From CAVYOD01 sp963770045 (GTDB lineage: Bacteria; Acidobacteriota; Aminicenantia; Aminicenantales; CAVYOD01), in assembly GCA_963770045.1 (NCBI GenBank), contig CAVYOD010000011.1, positions 62,001 to 126,000 of the forward strand: DNA of 64,000 nucleotides. Direction: 5' to 3'. The notes below the pieces were generated by a model. That model was given only the letters and a program-made list of their open reading frames with translations, searched no databases and was not told where the DNA came from. How positions within the stretch are numbered: position 1 is the first letter of the stretch; each line of letters starts with the position of its first letter. This document shows positions 47,953-58,625 of the stretch, in pieces. The position numbers and the translations under genes were made by a program.

Positions 47953-48134
47953 CTTCGGCCTCTCCTTTATTCTTGATTCCTGATGGCAGACAGCCACCCT
48001 CTAAAAACGTCCTCTGAGAATGACGAGGAAACGCTCAGTGTGCCAGAGCATCTTGCACGGGAAGCCATTATTGAAGAAGATGCTCGAGTAAGATGCTCAG
48101 AAGATGGTATTTTCTATATGAAGGCCACGCCGGA

Positions 48135-48670
48135 TCACCAGGATCTGACGGGTCCCGTGTCGATGTGGACGAAATCAGAACCCGATAGTAACCGGTTCCG
48201 CCGCGCTTCATGGACCTGGCGATTTCCCAAACTCTCTTCGTGTCGACACCTGGCAGCCGGAAATCCAGGGCGCGGCCCTGGGTGTGCATGCTTCCCAAGG
48301 CGACGCCTTTACTGCGCTTGTGCATCATTGTGTTGGTTTCGACCGACCGGTAACCGCAAACCATCTGAACCTCTCGATGATATCCCAACTTCTCCATCAG
48401 GTCATAAAGAAAGTCGAGCACAAGGGGATCAATCGAGTGCTCATCGCCGCAAACGGGATCCCGTAACACGTGATTAATCTGCGCGAGCCCCTCCGGATCG
48501 TATTCGGTCCCGCGGCGGTAAGTGGCGGCAAGATGCGCACCCGTATGGATATTGTAGAAGGACAGAGTGCGCTCCTGCTCGGTCGTCTGCGCCCCGACGA
48601 GTGCCGCCGCTAACGCAACCACGGCCAACAGGGCCAAGCCGAAACTTCGCGTCTTCGATCGCGCGATCAT
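48135..48670 (-). CDS. MepK/YcbK-like peptidoglycan endopeptidase (DUF882), one frameshift
   Basis: ATG 48670 lies ten bases beyond the stop of the L,D-transpeptidase gene. Signal peptide (FGLALLAVVALAAALVGAQ). The M15-type zinc site is seen in GSMHTQGRALDFRLPG (His and Asp) and, after a one-base change near 48180-48184, in SDFVHIDTGPVRSW (His) with a stop at 48135. The visible open frame runs past this to 48068 with an unrelated tail. In E. coli the homolog MepK cuts DAP-DAP cross-links made by L,D-transpeptidases, and its gene likewise follows ldtD. Confidence 0.87.
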
Positions 48671-48680
48671 GCCCGGCCCG

Positions 48681-50340
48681 TCAGAAGAGGGCCTGTTCCA
48701 GAATGGCATCCCGTCCGTAGACATCATCGTAGAAGTATAGCTCATTGTTATCCAGGTTGACAACCGCGGTGTGGTAAAGGATGTAAATCGGAAGCGACGA
48801 CTCGAGGTGCACAATCCGATTTTTGCCCTCGGCGATAACGGCCTTGACCCGGTCTTCATCCCAGCCCTTGGTTTGGCCGCCCAAGACATAAGCTGCGACC
48901 TCTTGGACTCTGGCCACGCGGATGCAGCCATGACTGAACGCCCGCTTCGGCTGCTGGAATAAGTCTTTTGCCGGGGTGTCATGGAGATAGACGTCGAACT
49001 GATTCGGGAACGCGAGTTCCACAGTTCCCAGCGAATTGTCCGGCCCCGGATCTTGCCGCAGGCGATAGCGATCCATGTCCTGTGGATTGACCTGCGCCCA
49101 ATCAACGGTGGAGGAGTCGATCTCGGGCGCCTCGCGTCCGTGCCCCTCGAACAGCCGGATGTTTTTTTTCTTCAGATAGGTCGGATCCTTCTTGAGCTCG
49201 GGAAGCATCTCCCTCCGGGCGATGCTCATCGGGACATTCCAGTAGGGATTGAACTCGACGTAACGGATTCTATCACTGAAAACCGGCGTCATCTTGGTGC
49301 TGTATTGCTCACCGACAATCACCGGCGTGGACATCTCGACCTTGTTGTTTCGAATCCCCTGAAGCTCAAAGCTCGGGATGTTGACGATCAGAAACCAATC
49401 TCCGGGATCGCGTTCCACCCAGCGCCAGCTCTCCAGGTTGATGATGATCTGATTGATGCGTTTGGCAACCGGGACGTTCATGGCCGCCAGCGTTGCCGGC
49501 CCTAATATCCCGTTCGGCTCGAGGCCGTGGTGCCGCTGGAACTGCTTTACCGCGGTCATCACGATTTCGTCATACTCCAGTGCTATCCAGCGGATCGCCC
49601 GAGGGTAATTCACCCGTGATACTCAAACGCTGGCGAATCGTCGGCACCCTTGGATCCTGCAGGCCGGACTTCAGCGCCGGCCCCGGCCCGATCTGCGGCC
49701 AGCCACCTTGGGCGGCGATGGCCCGGAATTCGGCCAGCTTGTCGCGCAACTGACGATACTGCAGGAAGGGCGGAGCCTGTTCCTCCAGAAAAGCTTTCAG
49801 GTCGGGGGCGTTGATGGCCCGCTGCGCCAGGAGTGCGGGATCCATATCACAATCGCACGCCGTGGGGAAGAGTCTTGGGTCGAACTCCCGCGGATGCCGC
49901 CGGCCCTCAACGAGGTCGGAAATATAGTCCCCCAGGGCCAGAGTGAGCAAGAGTTCCAGGCGTGCCAGGTTTGGGGCGTCTTTCTTTTCCCAATAGCGGC
50001 TGATTTGATCGATCGAGTAATCCAAGGGATTCAGTCCATGGCTATCGGCGGCGCGGAGGACGGCGAGCAGTGTTTCGGCGTTTGCGTTCGGACCCATAGC
50101 CGTCGTCCAGAGAGGCAGCATGTCTCTCTCATGATAGAATTGAACCAGCTTTGGCTGAATCCGGCCCCGCAGCGGCCGCTGGTTCGGCAGTTCGAAAAGC
50201 ATGGCCGGGCTCAGGTGGATTTGTTCGTCGATGGCGTCCTGAAGTTCCTGAAGACCGATCGCTCTGTCGTCGAGCCGCATACCAGCGCCTGCCGCAACCA
50301 GAAGAGCAATCACGGAAATGCGCACGACATTCTTGATCAT
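48681..50340 (-). CDS. YcbB/LdtD-like L,D-transpeptidase (one frameshift)
   Basis: Starts at ATG 50340 with a signal peptide (VVRISVIALLVAAGAG). The first frame (to 49570) holds the family's N-terminal region (FYHERDMLPLWTTA, LRAADSHGLNPLDY). Near 49575-49600 the frame changes and LEYDEIVMTAVKQFQRHHGL (peptidoglycan-binding), the YkuD domain (IVNIPSFELQGI) and the catalytic motif FSHGCIRVARVQEVA (Cys) follow to 48681. It links the third residues of stem peptides in the periplasm. Operon with the MepK-like gene, which can undo those links. Confidence 0.92.
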
Positions 50341-50410
50341 GGTATTGGATCCTTGAGGCAATAAGATATCCAGTTTATCAGATCAGCCCCAAAAAGGATA
50401 GCGGGCGGGC

Positions 50411-51517
50411 TCAGAGCCTTGACTTCACCCACATCTTCAGGAGGTGGGCAGGTTTGAGTTTGCCCCGGACACGGGCCAGCTTGATATAAGCTTTCGTGAT
50501 CGTTTCCGGAACCTTGGGCTGTTCGGCCTGGGGCTTGCGCGCCAGAGTCAAAGATTTTGTCGGACAGGTGGAAACGCACAAGCCGCAGCCGATACAGCGG
50601 CCCAGATCAACCGCGATTTTCTCGCCCTCGAGCTGCAGCGCTTCCATCTGGCACCGATCGACGCACGTTGCGCAGGCCTGACAAGAGTCAGCTTGGTAGG
50701 AAACCCTGAAGGAGGAAGAGACGATCGTGGCAGGCCGGGGATGCCGCTTCAAGGTCCGGAGGACTCCGCAGCAACAACCGCAGCAACAGCAGATATTCAC
50801 GGCTTTTTGGGAATTGCTCGGCTGCAAAACCAGGCCCGTTTTGTCGGCCTGGCGTAAGATCTGCAGAGCTTCTTCCTGATCGATCATCCGTCCCAGACCG
50901 TTTTTGAAATAATAATCGGCTCCGATTCCAAAGACCAGGCAGGACTCTTCAGGTCTATCGCAGCCTTCCCCCGCCATCCGTTTTTCCCGCCGGCAGATGC
51001 AGGGCGCGACCAGAATTTTCCGGTTGGAGCGCACCATCTCTTCAGCCAGCTCATAGGGCATGATGTTGTGCTCGACGGCGATGCTTTGCCCTACGGGAAT
51101 CGTGCGAAGCTGAGGAGCTTTTTTCCAGGTTTCAAAATTGAGGAGGTGAGGGATATATTCATCCATGTCCCGAATGAGTTCGCTGTCGAGAGAGTTGACA
51201 TGAAATTCCCAGATGCCGATGACAAATTGTGAGGCCATGTATTTGGGAGGACCCTCCTTCGGCTGGATCCGGTAGATCAATCCCTTTTTGGCCATGTCCT
51301 CGAGCTTCTGCGCTGTTTCATCTTCCGGACGATGGAGGCTTTTGGCGACCCTCGCCGCTTCCTCCGGAAAGAGCGTCAGGCGCATTGCCAGCGCGGCCTC
51401 CTCCGGCGTAAAGAGGTGGCGCAGGATCCGGAGTTCGACGCCGCTTTCTGTGGGCGGGAATCCTCCCGGCAGGTCGTCGAGATGCTTGGCCAGCTGTTCG
51501 TAGATGTCTTTTTTCAT
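50411..51517 (-). CDS. Ferredoxin-like protein with two 4Fe-4S sites and extra Cys cluster
   Basis: A 368-residue cytoplasmic protein starting at ATG 51517 behind GGAGGGC. The N-terminal 150 residues include a winged-helix-like part (GLIYRIQPKEGPPKYM). A central Cys region (APCICRREKRMAGEGC) and an unusual CCCCGCCCG run near residue 245 follow, then two classical clusters: CQACATCVDRCQ and CIGCGLCVSTCP. I recognise the overall layout as a widespread anaerobe ferredoxin family; its redox partner is unknown. Usually associated with low-potential electron transfer in anaerobes. Confidence 0.9.
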   Translation of the reverse strand: MKKDIYEQLAKHLDDLPGGFPPTESGVELRILRHLFTPEEAALAMRLTLFPEEAARVAKSLHRPEDETAQKLEDMAKKGLIYRIQPKEGPPKYMASQFVIGIWEFHVNSLDSELIRDMDEYIPHLLNFETWKKAPQLRTIPVGQSIAVEHNIMPYELAEEMVRSNRKILVAPCICRREKRMAGEGCDRPEESCLVFGIGADYYFKNGLGRMIDQEEALQILRQADKTGLVLQPSNSQKAVNICCCCGCCCGVLRTLKRHPRPATIVSSSFRVSYQADSCQACATCVDRCQMEALQLEGEKIAVDLGRCIGCGLCVSTCPTKSLTLARKPQAEQPKVPETITKAYIKLARVRGKLKPAHLLKMWVKSRL

Positions 51518-51903
51518 TGCGCCCTCCTGACTTTTCCTTTATTTTGTATTTCCAGCTCTCCATTGTACCCTGAATCGATCAGGTGTCAAAATTTCCTACT
51601 CTGGAAGTAAGCATTTCCAATCATGTGATGGTGGAGGGGGGGCTTTGGGAGCAAAGCCCTTTCCAAAGCCCCTTTATCACAGAAAAAGAACTTCTCCCTT
51701 GGCTTTTTACATCTGGCCGTTATTCTGCTTTTCGGCTTCGCTTCGATATAGCTCGACTGTGGCAAGCCGGGAAATGCGCGGGCACATGGGTAATAGCTTC
51801 GATTGCACTCCGGAAGGCAAACAAAAGTGCGACGCCCCCAACCGGACCGGTCAGCATCCGCGCGAACTGGTCCTAACGGGAGGCGAAGCTAACCTACCGA
51901 CCC
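51518..51903. other. Intergenic region between Fe-S and FecR-domain genes
   Basis: About 385 bases with no supported gene; weak open frames on both strands are chance. It contains a perfect eight-pair hairpin at 51640-51659 (GGGCTTTG/CAAAGCCC) with a related CCAAAGCCCC next to it. Neither strand shows a T run, so it is not a clear terminator. Confidence 0.55.
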
Positions 51904-52786
51904 TCAATGCCGATGGGAGGATCTGGAAGACGGCCGCGAAAAGGATGATCTTGAAGTGCCCCGGAAATATGAACCGCTGGTATACCTCGATCGATAAGAA
52001 GACCGGCCGAAGAAGGGTCTCTGAAGCTGGCCCCGGTGGACTGTTGACCTCCCAAATCTGTATCCCGTAATCTCCCATAGCCATAAAAGTACGGAGAATA
52101 GAAGGAAAGCCAGGAAGGATAGCCAAAATAGGACCATGAGGGCCCGTACCAAGACGAGTATGGGGACCACCAATTGGAATATGGGCCCCGCCCCAGCCAT
52201 AAGGGTTCCTCCATCCGCCGTACCAATTCCCGTACCCGTAGCCGTAATTTCCGTAGTCACCGTAATTCGATTCGTACTCTGGGCGATTGAGTCGTTCTTC
52301 AAGGCGGGAGTTCCAGCTATCGAATCGGTCAACGACTCTTGGATTGTCGTAGATCTTTGCTTTGTTCTTTTCCACATCCACTCTGCAGAGCCCACTTTCA
52401 GGACGGAAAGTCTCCGTGGGGGTGCGGACCTCGGCCGTCTTTGATTCCAAATGGAGATAGATGCTCCCCTGTTCGACACTCAGTTTGACGGAGTTTTTTT
52501 GAAGGCTGGTCAAACTCACCCGGGTGTGCTCGTCCAATCTGAGCCAGTTTCCTCTGCCGAGGTCGACTTCGGCTCTCCCTTTCTGAGTCATCAATTCGTC
52601 ACCCTGGGTCACGACCATGTCTGGCTCTGCTCGTTCGTTATTCTGGAAGAAGACTTCCCCCTCGGTGTGGCTGATGAATCCGACCGTTCCTCTGGGCTCG
52701 CCCTGAGTCCGGGCTTGGGCCGGGAGCAGAACAGGGAAGACCAAAAATAACGCACCAATAACAAAGCTCAAAGATTTTTTATTCAT
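51904..52786 (-). CDS. FecR-domain protein with Gly/Tyr-rich C-terminus (two frameshifts)
   Basis: Starts at ATG 52786 behind AAGGAGGAG, with a signal peptide (SFVIGALFLVFPVLLPAQA). A FecR-type beta domain (GEVFFQNNERAEPDMVVTQG, GRAEVDLGRGNWLRLDEHT) is followed by a segment of Asp, Asn, Gly, Tyr repeats (YGNYGYGYGNWYGG). Around 52180 (a C-rich run) the frame changes to PYSSWYGPSWSYFGYPSWL, and near 52070 to RFGRSTVHRGQ with an Arg/Ser tail ending at 51904. This resembles DUF6600/FecR-type envelope proteins. No sigma/anti-sigma pair is nearby, so it is probably structural. Confidence 0.75.
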
Positions 52787-52976
52787 GCTCCTCCTTCTCC
52801 ATTTTCCAAACCCTATTATACCAGATATTGTCAAGTCGGGCACGCGGGCGGCCGCCGATCGGACGGAAAGGAAAATCTGGAGTGCTTCCGAGCAGCGTTG
52901 ATATTCATCTCTAGACAACTTTTTGACTTCCATCGGTTACCGCCATGCTTTATAATAATGCTCAGGGGTTCAACAA

Positions 52977-53888
52977 TGCGCAGATCAAATCATAGCTCAT
53001 ATCTTATGACCTTCGGGACTATTTTTGGTGCGCTTGCGATCTTGGTCTTGGCCGCGGCAGTCGCGACGGCGGGAGCGCGGGGAGAAAATGCGACGATGAC
53101 GAAAATCGAAAAAAAGACCTGTCTGGCGCACCGACGGGGTGAAGATCGTTTATTCGGCAGCCGGGTCGGGCGAACCGGCTCTGGTTTTTATTCACGGAGG
53201 ATTGGCCGATCGGACCTTCTGGGATGGACAGCTCAAGGCGTTCTCCGCCAGCCACCGGACAATTGCCTTGGACCTGCCCGGGCATGGGGAGTCGGGCGTC
53301 AATCGGAAGAAATGGGGAATTCCCGAATTCGGGGCCGACGTGTGCGCCGTGGTCGATGCCGAGAAATTGAAACGAGTGGTTCTTATCGGCAACTCGCTCG
53401 GCGGACCCGTGGCTATCGAGGCAGCCCTGCTGCTTCCCGGTCGTGCCGTCGGCGTGATCGGTATCGATACCTTTCAGAGTCTTGAATACAAGATCACGCC
53501 GGAAGAAGCGCGTCAGAGGGCTGAGGCCTTCCGACGGGATTTCGCCGGGAGTGTCAAAGCGATGGTGCGGTCCCTTTTTCATGCCGATGCCGACCCGAAG
53601 TTGATGGCGGACGCGGAAAGTCGAATGGCCAAGAGTTCGCCCGAGGCGGCTTACCAGATGTTCTTGTCCCTGGGAGGTTATGATGTGAGCGCATCAGCCC
53701 GGAAGCTGAATGTACCGCTCCGCGCCCTCAACGGCGACCTCTATCCTACGGACCTGAAAGGCGTTCGACAGGTGAAAGCGGATTTCGATGTGATCGTGCT
53801 GCCGCACACCGGTCACTATCCGATGCTCGAGCGGCCGGAGGAATTCAACCGCCGCCTGGCTGAAATCATCGAAGGGCTTTCAAAATAG
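52977..53888 (+). CDS. Exported alpha/beta hydrolase (one frameshift)
   Basis: Starts at ATG 52977 with a signal-like helix (FGTIFGALAILVLAAAVATA). A run of seven A at 53109-53115 carries an indel; continuing in the next frame gives RPVWRTDGVKIVYSAAGSG and the hydrolase core: PALVFIHGGLADRTFW (oxyanion HGG), LDLPGHGES, nucleophile Ser in LIGNSLGGPVAIEAA, and His in LPHTGHYPM. The open frame from 53139 runs to 53888. Substrate unknown; small esters or lactones are typical. Confidence 0.85.
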
Positions 53889-53904
53889 AAGACTGGAATA
53901 TCCA

Positions 53905-54363
53905 TCATTCCTTTTCAAACACCGCGGTCGCGGTTGCCTCTTTGCCGGTGGCGTCGATGCCGGAATAGGTTGACGTCATCGTGGCGCCGTCGGAGGAGAC
54001 GACAATTTTCTCATTCGAGATGATCCGGCCCGCCTTCTTGACCGTGCCTTTGAGGGTGTGCGAGTCAATTCGCTCATAGGCCACTGTATCCGCGAACGGC
54101 GTGCCGTGAATGGGGTAATCCCGGCCATCGAAACGCGCGTCCACAGTGATCGTCATCCTTTCGCCTTTGTCATTCTCGATATCCTCGCGGATGTGGATGC
54201 TATCGCCGTCCACGTCGATCCTCGATGTCTGGCTCCGCGGCAGGGGAGGGGGTAGCTTGGACTTGGCCAAATCTAGACGCCAGAAGCCAGCAAACGGATC
54301 TGCGGCGAAGAGCAGCGTCGCGGCGGCCGCAATAACGAGGCCGGCGATCGTTTTTCTCGTCAT
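53905..54363 (-). CDS. Exported small beta-rich protein, unknown
   Basis: A 152-residue protein starting at ATG 54363 (MTRKTIAG) with a signal peptide (GLVIAAAATLLFA). The mature part reads FAGFWRLDLAKSKLPPPLP, TITVDARFDGRDYPI, HTLKGTVKKAGRIIS and TSTYSGIDATGKEATATAVF, a lipocalin-like pattern seen in small periplasmic proteins that I cannot assign. It is convergent with the hydrolase at 53.9 kb, 16 bases away. Confidence 0.72.
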   Translation of the reverse strand: MTRKTIAGLVIAAAATLLFAADPFAGFWRLDLAKSKLPPPLPRSQTSRIDVDGDSIHIREDIENDKGERMTITVDARFDGRDYPIHGTPFADTVAYERIDSHTLKGTVKKAGRIISNEKIVVSSDGATMTSTYSGIDATGKEATATAVFEKE

Positions 54364-54427
54364 CGATTCCCCCTTTCTGCTTCTCGCAGTCAAGATCGCA
54401 AGAGGTTTTTTTTCCTATCCCGAGAGA

Positions 54428-54640
54428 CTAGTCACCGTCCGTATTAGCGCCGGTGAGTTTTTCTTGGATCCTCCTCAATTCTTCCCGAGCCTCCTTGTAT
54501 AATTTGGATTTGAGCGCGATGGTATTCAACTCCGTGGTTTCATTCATCGATTTCTTTAATCTCTCGATCCGCAGGAGAAGCTCCGCCTCCCGGCGGCGTA
54601 GCCTTGCCTGTTCTTCGCTGCGCATTGAGTCATTCTCCAT
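54428..54640 (-). CDS. Small coiled-coil protein, unknown
   Basis: A 70-residue highly charged protein (RLRRREAELLLRIERLKKSM, KSKLYKEAREELRRIQEKL), predicted almost wholly helical. No clear ribosome-binding site; ATG 54625 is an alternative start. No family recognised. Confidence 0.5.
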   Translation of the reverse strand: MENDSMRSEEQARLRRREAELLLRIERLKKSMNETTELNTIALKSKLYKEAREELRRIQEKLTGANTDGD

Positions 54641-54857
54641 TCAGCGGGTTTTTGTCTCCGTCTTCCCGCTGCCAAAAATTTCCCCTCAATCCCATCGAGC
54701 GGCCGACTTGAGGTGAAAGAAGGATAGTGCGAGAACGAGATTCCTGTCAAGGGGTGGGGATCATGTTTCCAAGGCCTTGGCCGGGCCGTTCCAGCGCACC
54801 TCCCTAAAATTGACGCGGGGGCCAGAGAATAGTAGGATTTTTTGGGAAGGATAGACC

Positions 54858-55311
54858 ATGGAATTTGAGGACCGGGTTAAGCGAGCGATCCTGGCGGTCC
54901 CTCGCGGCAAGGTCGCGACTTATGCCCAGATCGCCGCTCTTGCGGGCAACTACCGGGCGGCACGACAGGTCGCTTGGGTTCTGCATTCGTCCTCGGAGAA
55001 GGATCGCCTTCCCTGGTATCGCGTCATCAACAGCCGGGGCGGGATCTCCCTTAAACGAGGACAAGGGATTCGAAGAACAGAAGCGGATTCTTCACGAGGA
55101 AGGTGTCCGCGTCAGCCGGCATGGCCGAATCGACCTGGAGGAATTCCAATGGGAACCGGCAGGTCCTCGATCCAAAGCCGCTAAAAAATGCCTGCGCGAG
55201 CTCGCCCGCTTTGAGCCGCCCCCGCTCCTGATTTCACTCCTCCAACGTTCATGCAAATCGTGGTATACTTTTTGCCGCGCCTTGGGGCTCGAACATCAGC
55301 CCAGCTCATAA
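54858..55311 (+). CDS. Alkyltransferase-like protein (ATL), one frameshift
   Basis: Starts at ATG 54858 behind GGAAGGA. The MGMT-like DNA-binding domain is clear (FEDRVKRAILAVPRGKVATY, ALAGNYRAARQVAWVL), but the active-site Cys is replaced: LPWYRVINSRG instead of PCHRV. ATL proteins bind O6-alkylguanine without removing it and hand it to nucleotide excision repair. An indel in the A run at 55053-55055 moves the end to another frame: NEDKGFEEQKRILHEEGVRV, GRIDLEEFQWEP, then an atypical tail to 55311. The first frame stops at 55184. Confidence 0.87.
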
Positions 55312-55433
55312 GCCGGCTTTTGTAGCTGAGACAGAGATGGTGCCACGAATTGCGGATCCGAGTGTTCTGTCAACCGGGCAAGACTTTGCTTCCTCAAAGG
55401 TGTCATGAACCATGAGCCCCAGGAGATCATCCA

Positions 55434-56643
55434 ATGAACAGCGGAGATATCAAAGACTGGGCCGTTCGAAATCGGCCAAAAATCGTGAGGACTCTTTCGG
55501 AACTCATTTCGATTCCCACAGAAAACCCACCGGGGAAATCCTATGAGGCCTGCGTCGCGGCCATGGGCCGATTTTTGTCCGAGCGGAAGATCGCCTTTGA
55601 TATCATCAAGGCGGCTGGCGAGGCCGAGTTCCCCAGATTTTCGATCCTGGGTTCCACGGAATGCGGCGACCCCGTGCTCCATTTCCACGGCCATTATGAC
55701 GTTGTCCCGGCTCAATCGCCCGAGCAATTCAAGGCTCAGGAGCTCAACGGCATGCTTACGGGAAGGGGAAGCTCGGATATGAAGGGGGGATTGGTGGCGA
55801 TGCTCTATGCCCTCCAATTCGTCAAGGAAGCTCGGCCGAGCGCCCGGGGAAGCGTCACATTTTCGATCGCGCCCGACGAGGAGACCGGGGGGAGAAATGG
55901 GACCCGCTTTCTGGCGGAAAACGACCTTCTCCAGAAACCCGCCCTCGGGATGCTCATGCCGGAACCGACGAGCGGAGTCATCTGGAGCGCCAGCAAGGGA
56001 GCACTCTCCTTAAAGATCAAGATTAAGGGAAAAGAGGCCCACGTGGGACTCGCCTCGCAGGGTGTGAATGCTTTCGAACATATGACCCAGGTTGCCCACG
56101 CCTTGCTGGAGCTCAAATCCAAGGTTGTGAAGAGAGAGACCGCGCTCAACACATCTCCTCCTGAAGCGCGGGGGTCGGTCATGCTCATCGGCGGGCAGTC
56201 GGGAAGTGGAGAGAATTTTAACGTCGTCCCGGGAAGGGCTTTTTTTACGGTGGACAGGCGGATAAATCCCGAGGAAACCTTGGCCGACGCCAAACAGGAA
56301 ATTCTCGCCGTCCTTGAAAAGGAGAAGAAGAAAGGGATTGATCTGGATGTCGAGGTCCTCCAGGAAGGGGAGTCATCGAGCGCAGGGGAGATGACCGCGC
56401 TCGCCGCGACGCTGGGTCGGGCTGTCGAGGAGGTCACGGGAAGAAGGGCGAGGTTTGAGCTCTGTCCCGGTCTTCTGGAGACGCGATTTTTCATTGAAAG
56501 GGGAATTCCCGCCTATAGCCTATGGCCCCGGTATCCTTGAAGTCTCTCACAAACCCGACGAATACGTGCAAATCGCCGAAGTCCTCAACTGCACCACGAT
56601 TTATGCCCTGACCGCGCTGAGGGCCATCGAGCGGCGGGAGTAA
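55434..56643 (+). CDS. M20 family metallopeptidase (ArgE/DapE/ACY1-like), one frameshift
   Basis: A cytoplasmic-type two-zinc amidohydrolase starting at ATG 55434. The metal ligands are seen in LHFHGHYDVVP, GRGSSDMKGG and APDEETGG; the dimerisation domain covers KIKIKGKEAHVGLASQG and NVVPGRAFFTVDRRI. The first frame ends at 56540 just after GIPAYSLWPRYP. Near 56511-56523 (GCCTATAGCCTAT) a base shift gives GPGILEVSHKPDEYV, the expected C-terminal His/Glu part, to 56643. Substrates include acyl amino acids and dipeptides. No signal peptide. Confidence 0.9.
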
Positions 56644-56775
56644 AGCCGCGCGACTTTTGCCAAAGTTCCCGGGTTTTTTCTCATGAGTGCGCGCAACTGA
56701 TTTGGGAATAGTGGCGTCTAAAAGCTATAGAAGAAATTCATAGATTGGAGTAATCTCCCTTCTGGAGGAAAACTC

Positions 56776-58557
56776 ATGAAAAGATTCTGGGCAACATCGA
56801 TCTTGACCATTTTTATAACCGGCTTCGTCACCACGTTTTGTTTACCTGAAAGCACTGGACCCGCGGTCGAAGAACAGAGCCGGAAATTCGTCCCCGAGAC
56901 AAAGGAATACCTGAATCGCTTGGAAAAGCTCGGGTTTGCAGGCTCTGTGCTCATAGCCATCGGCGGAGAGCCGGTCCTGGCACAAGGATACGGCCTGGCG
57001 GACCGGGAGCGGGGGCATCGCTGGGACCCCTCCACAATTTCCTGATCTCGGCTCGATCACCAAACAGTTCACAGGAGCCGCCATCCTCAAGCTTGAGGAA
57101 AAAGGATTGCTTCACGTCACTGACCCGATCACCAAGTATTTTGAAAATGTCCCGGCCGACAAGAGCTCAATCACCCTCCATCAGCTCCTGACCCATTCCT
57201 CGGGAATCGTGGATCTGGAGGGCCGCGACGACTGGGATCCCATCGGCCGCGAGGAGTTTATCCGCCTCGCCCTGAACCAGCCGCTGGCGTTCTCCCCGGG
57301 AAAGGGCTACGAATACTCCAACGCGGGTTACAGCCTGCTCGGCGCGATCATCGAAAAATTGACCGGCGTTTCTTACGAGAAGCACATTCGCGAAGCCCTT
57401 TTTCTTCCTCAGGGCATGTATGAGACGGGCTACATCCTCCCCGTCTGGGGCGAAGGCCGCATGGCCCAGGGTTATCGGGGGGATGAGCTCTGGGGCACAA
57501 CGCTCGGCCGCCCGATGGACTCGGATGGTCCTTATTGGGTCCTTCGGGCCAATGGAGGGATCCACTCCAACTGCTATGATATGCTCCGTTGGGCGCAGGC
57601 TTTGATGGACGGCAGGGTTCTTCAGCCGGAATCCATGGCCAAGTACTGGGCTCCTCACGTCTCGGAGGGAGGGGATTCGTTTTACGGGTACGGCTGGTCG
57701 ATCGTCACGGCTCCGGGCGGCCTGAAGGTGATTACCCACAACGGCGGCAACGGAATCTTCTTTGCCGACCTGGCGCTCGTGCCGCAGACAAAACTCGTGA
57801 TATTTCTTCAGACCAACGTTGTCGCGGACATGCCGGGGGCCCAGCAGCTTCTGGCTCAGATCGGACAGCGGATCGCCGCGGATAAAGCATACCCGGACGT
57901 GCCCAAGGTCATCGAAGTTCCCGGAGCCAGTGCTCGCCGCGTTCAACGGGGTCTATCAAATTGACAAAGATCAAGGGCGGCCTTCGAGTGGCTCAGGAAG
58001 GGAAAACCTTGATCGTTGAACCTGAGGGACGAAGGGCATTCTCCCTGCTCCATTCCGTACGGCCCCTCGATCCCAAGCGGGAGGACGAACTCAGCCGGCT
58101 CATCGATCAAGCGATAACCGCCTGCCGGGCCAACGATTTCCGTCCTTTTTATAAGGCCTACGGCCGCAAGGTCACTCTCGATCAGCTGAAAAATCGCTGG
58201 CAGGAATTGGTGCTGCAGCTCGAAGAACAATACGGCCGCCTGCGAGGGCATGAGGTTCTGGGCACGGCCCGGACGACCGAACGGGATGAGACGGTGGTCA
58301 GGTTCCTTTACGAGAAGGGGAAGTCAGAGAGGACCTACGTTTGGAGCCTGGATGAAAAAGCCGTCCTCAAAGGCACATCAAGACGCGGGCTTAAGCCGCA
58401 GCTCCGCTTCTTCCCTGTTTCCGAAAAAGAGTTCGCCTCGTGGGATGGCGGCGTGAGGCCTTCGAAACCGCTTCTTTTTGACATGGACGCATCGGGACGC
58501 CTTCGGCTCCGTCTCGGCTCGGGCGACCTCCTCGTCGAGGCCACCAGGATGAAATGA
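56776..58557 (+). CDS. Serine hydrolase, beta-lactamase family (three frameshifts)
   Basis: Starts at ATG 56776 behind GGAGGAAAA, with a signal helix (TSILTIFITGFVTTF). The catalytic SxxK (DLGSITKQFTG) lies just past a break at 57041-57045; then the frame is open, with YxN (YEYSNAGYSLLG) and the HxG-like THNGGNG, to about 57925. Two further breaks near 57930 and 57960 join PVLAAFNGVYQI and KIKGGLRVAQEGKTL to a C-terminal domain that reads on to 58557. That domain (residues after about 395) is of the kind appended to class C-like esterases and D-aminopeptidases. Substrate unknown. The long open frames are 57107-57964 and 57961-58557. Confidence 0.85.
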
Positions 58558-58625
58558 AAAGGCAATGAGGGGATAACATTTTCCCGAATGACCAAAACGT
58601 TCTTCCTCGTGCCCCCCTTACATGG

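Noticed and set aside
51518..51903. Small genes in the gap between Fe-S and FecR-domain genes
   Set aside because: Open frames overlap each other on both strands, lack start sites and have no recognisable content.
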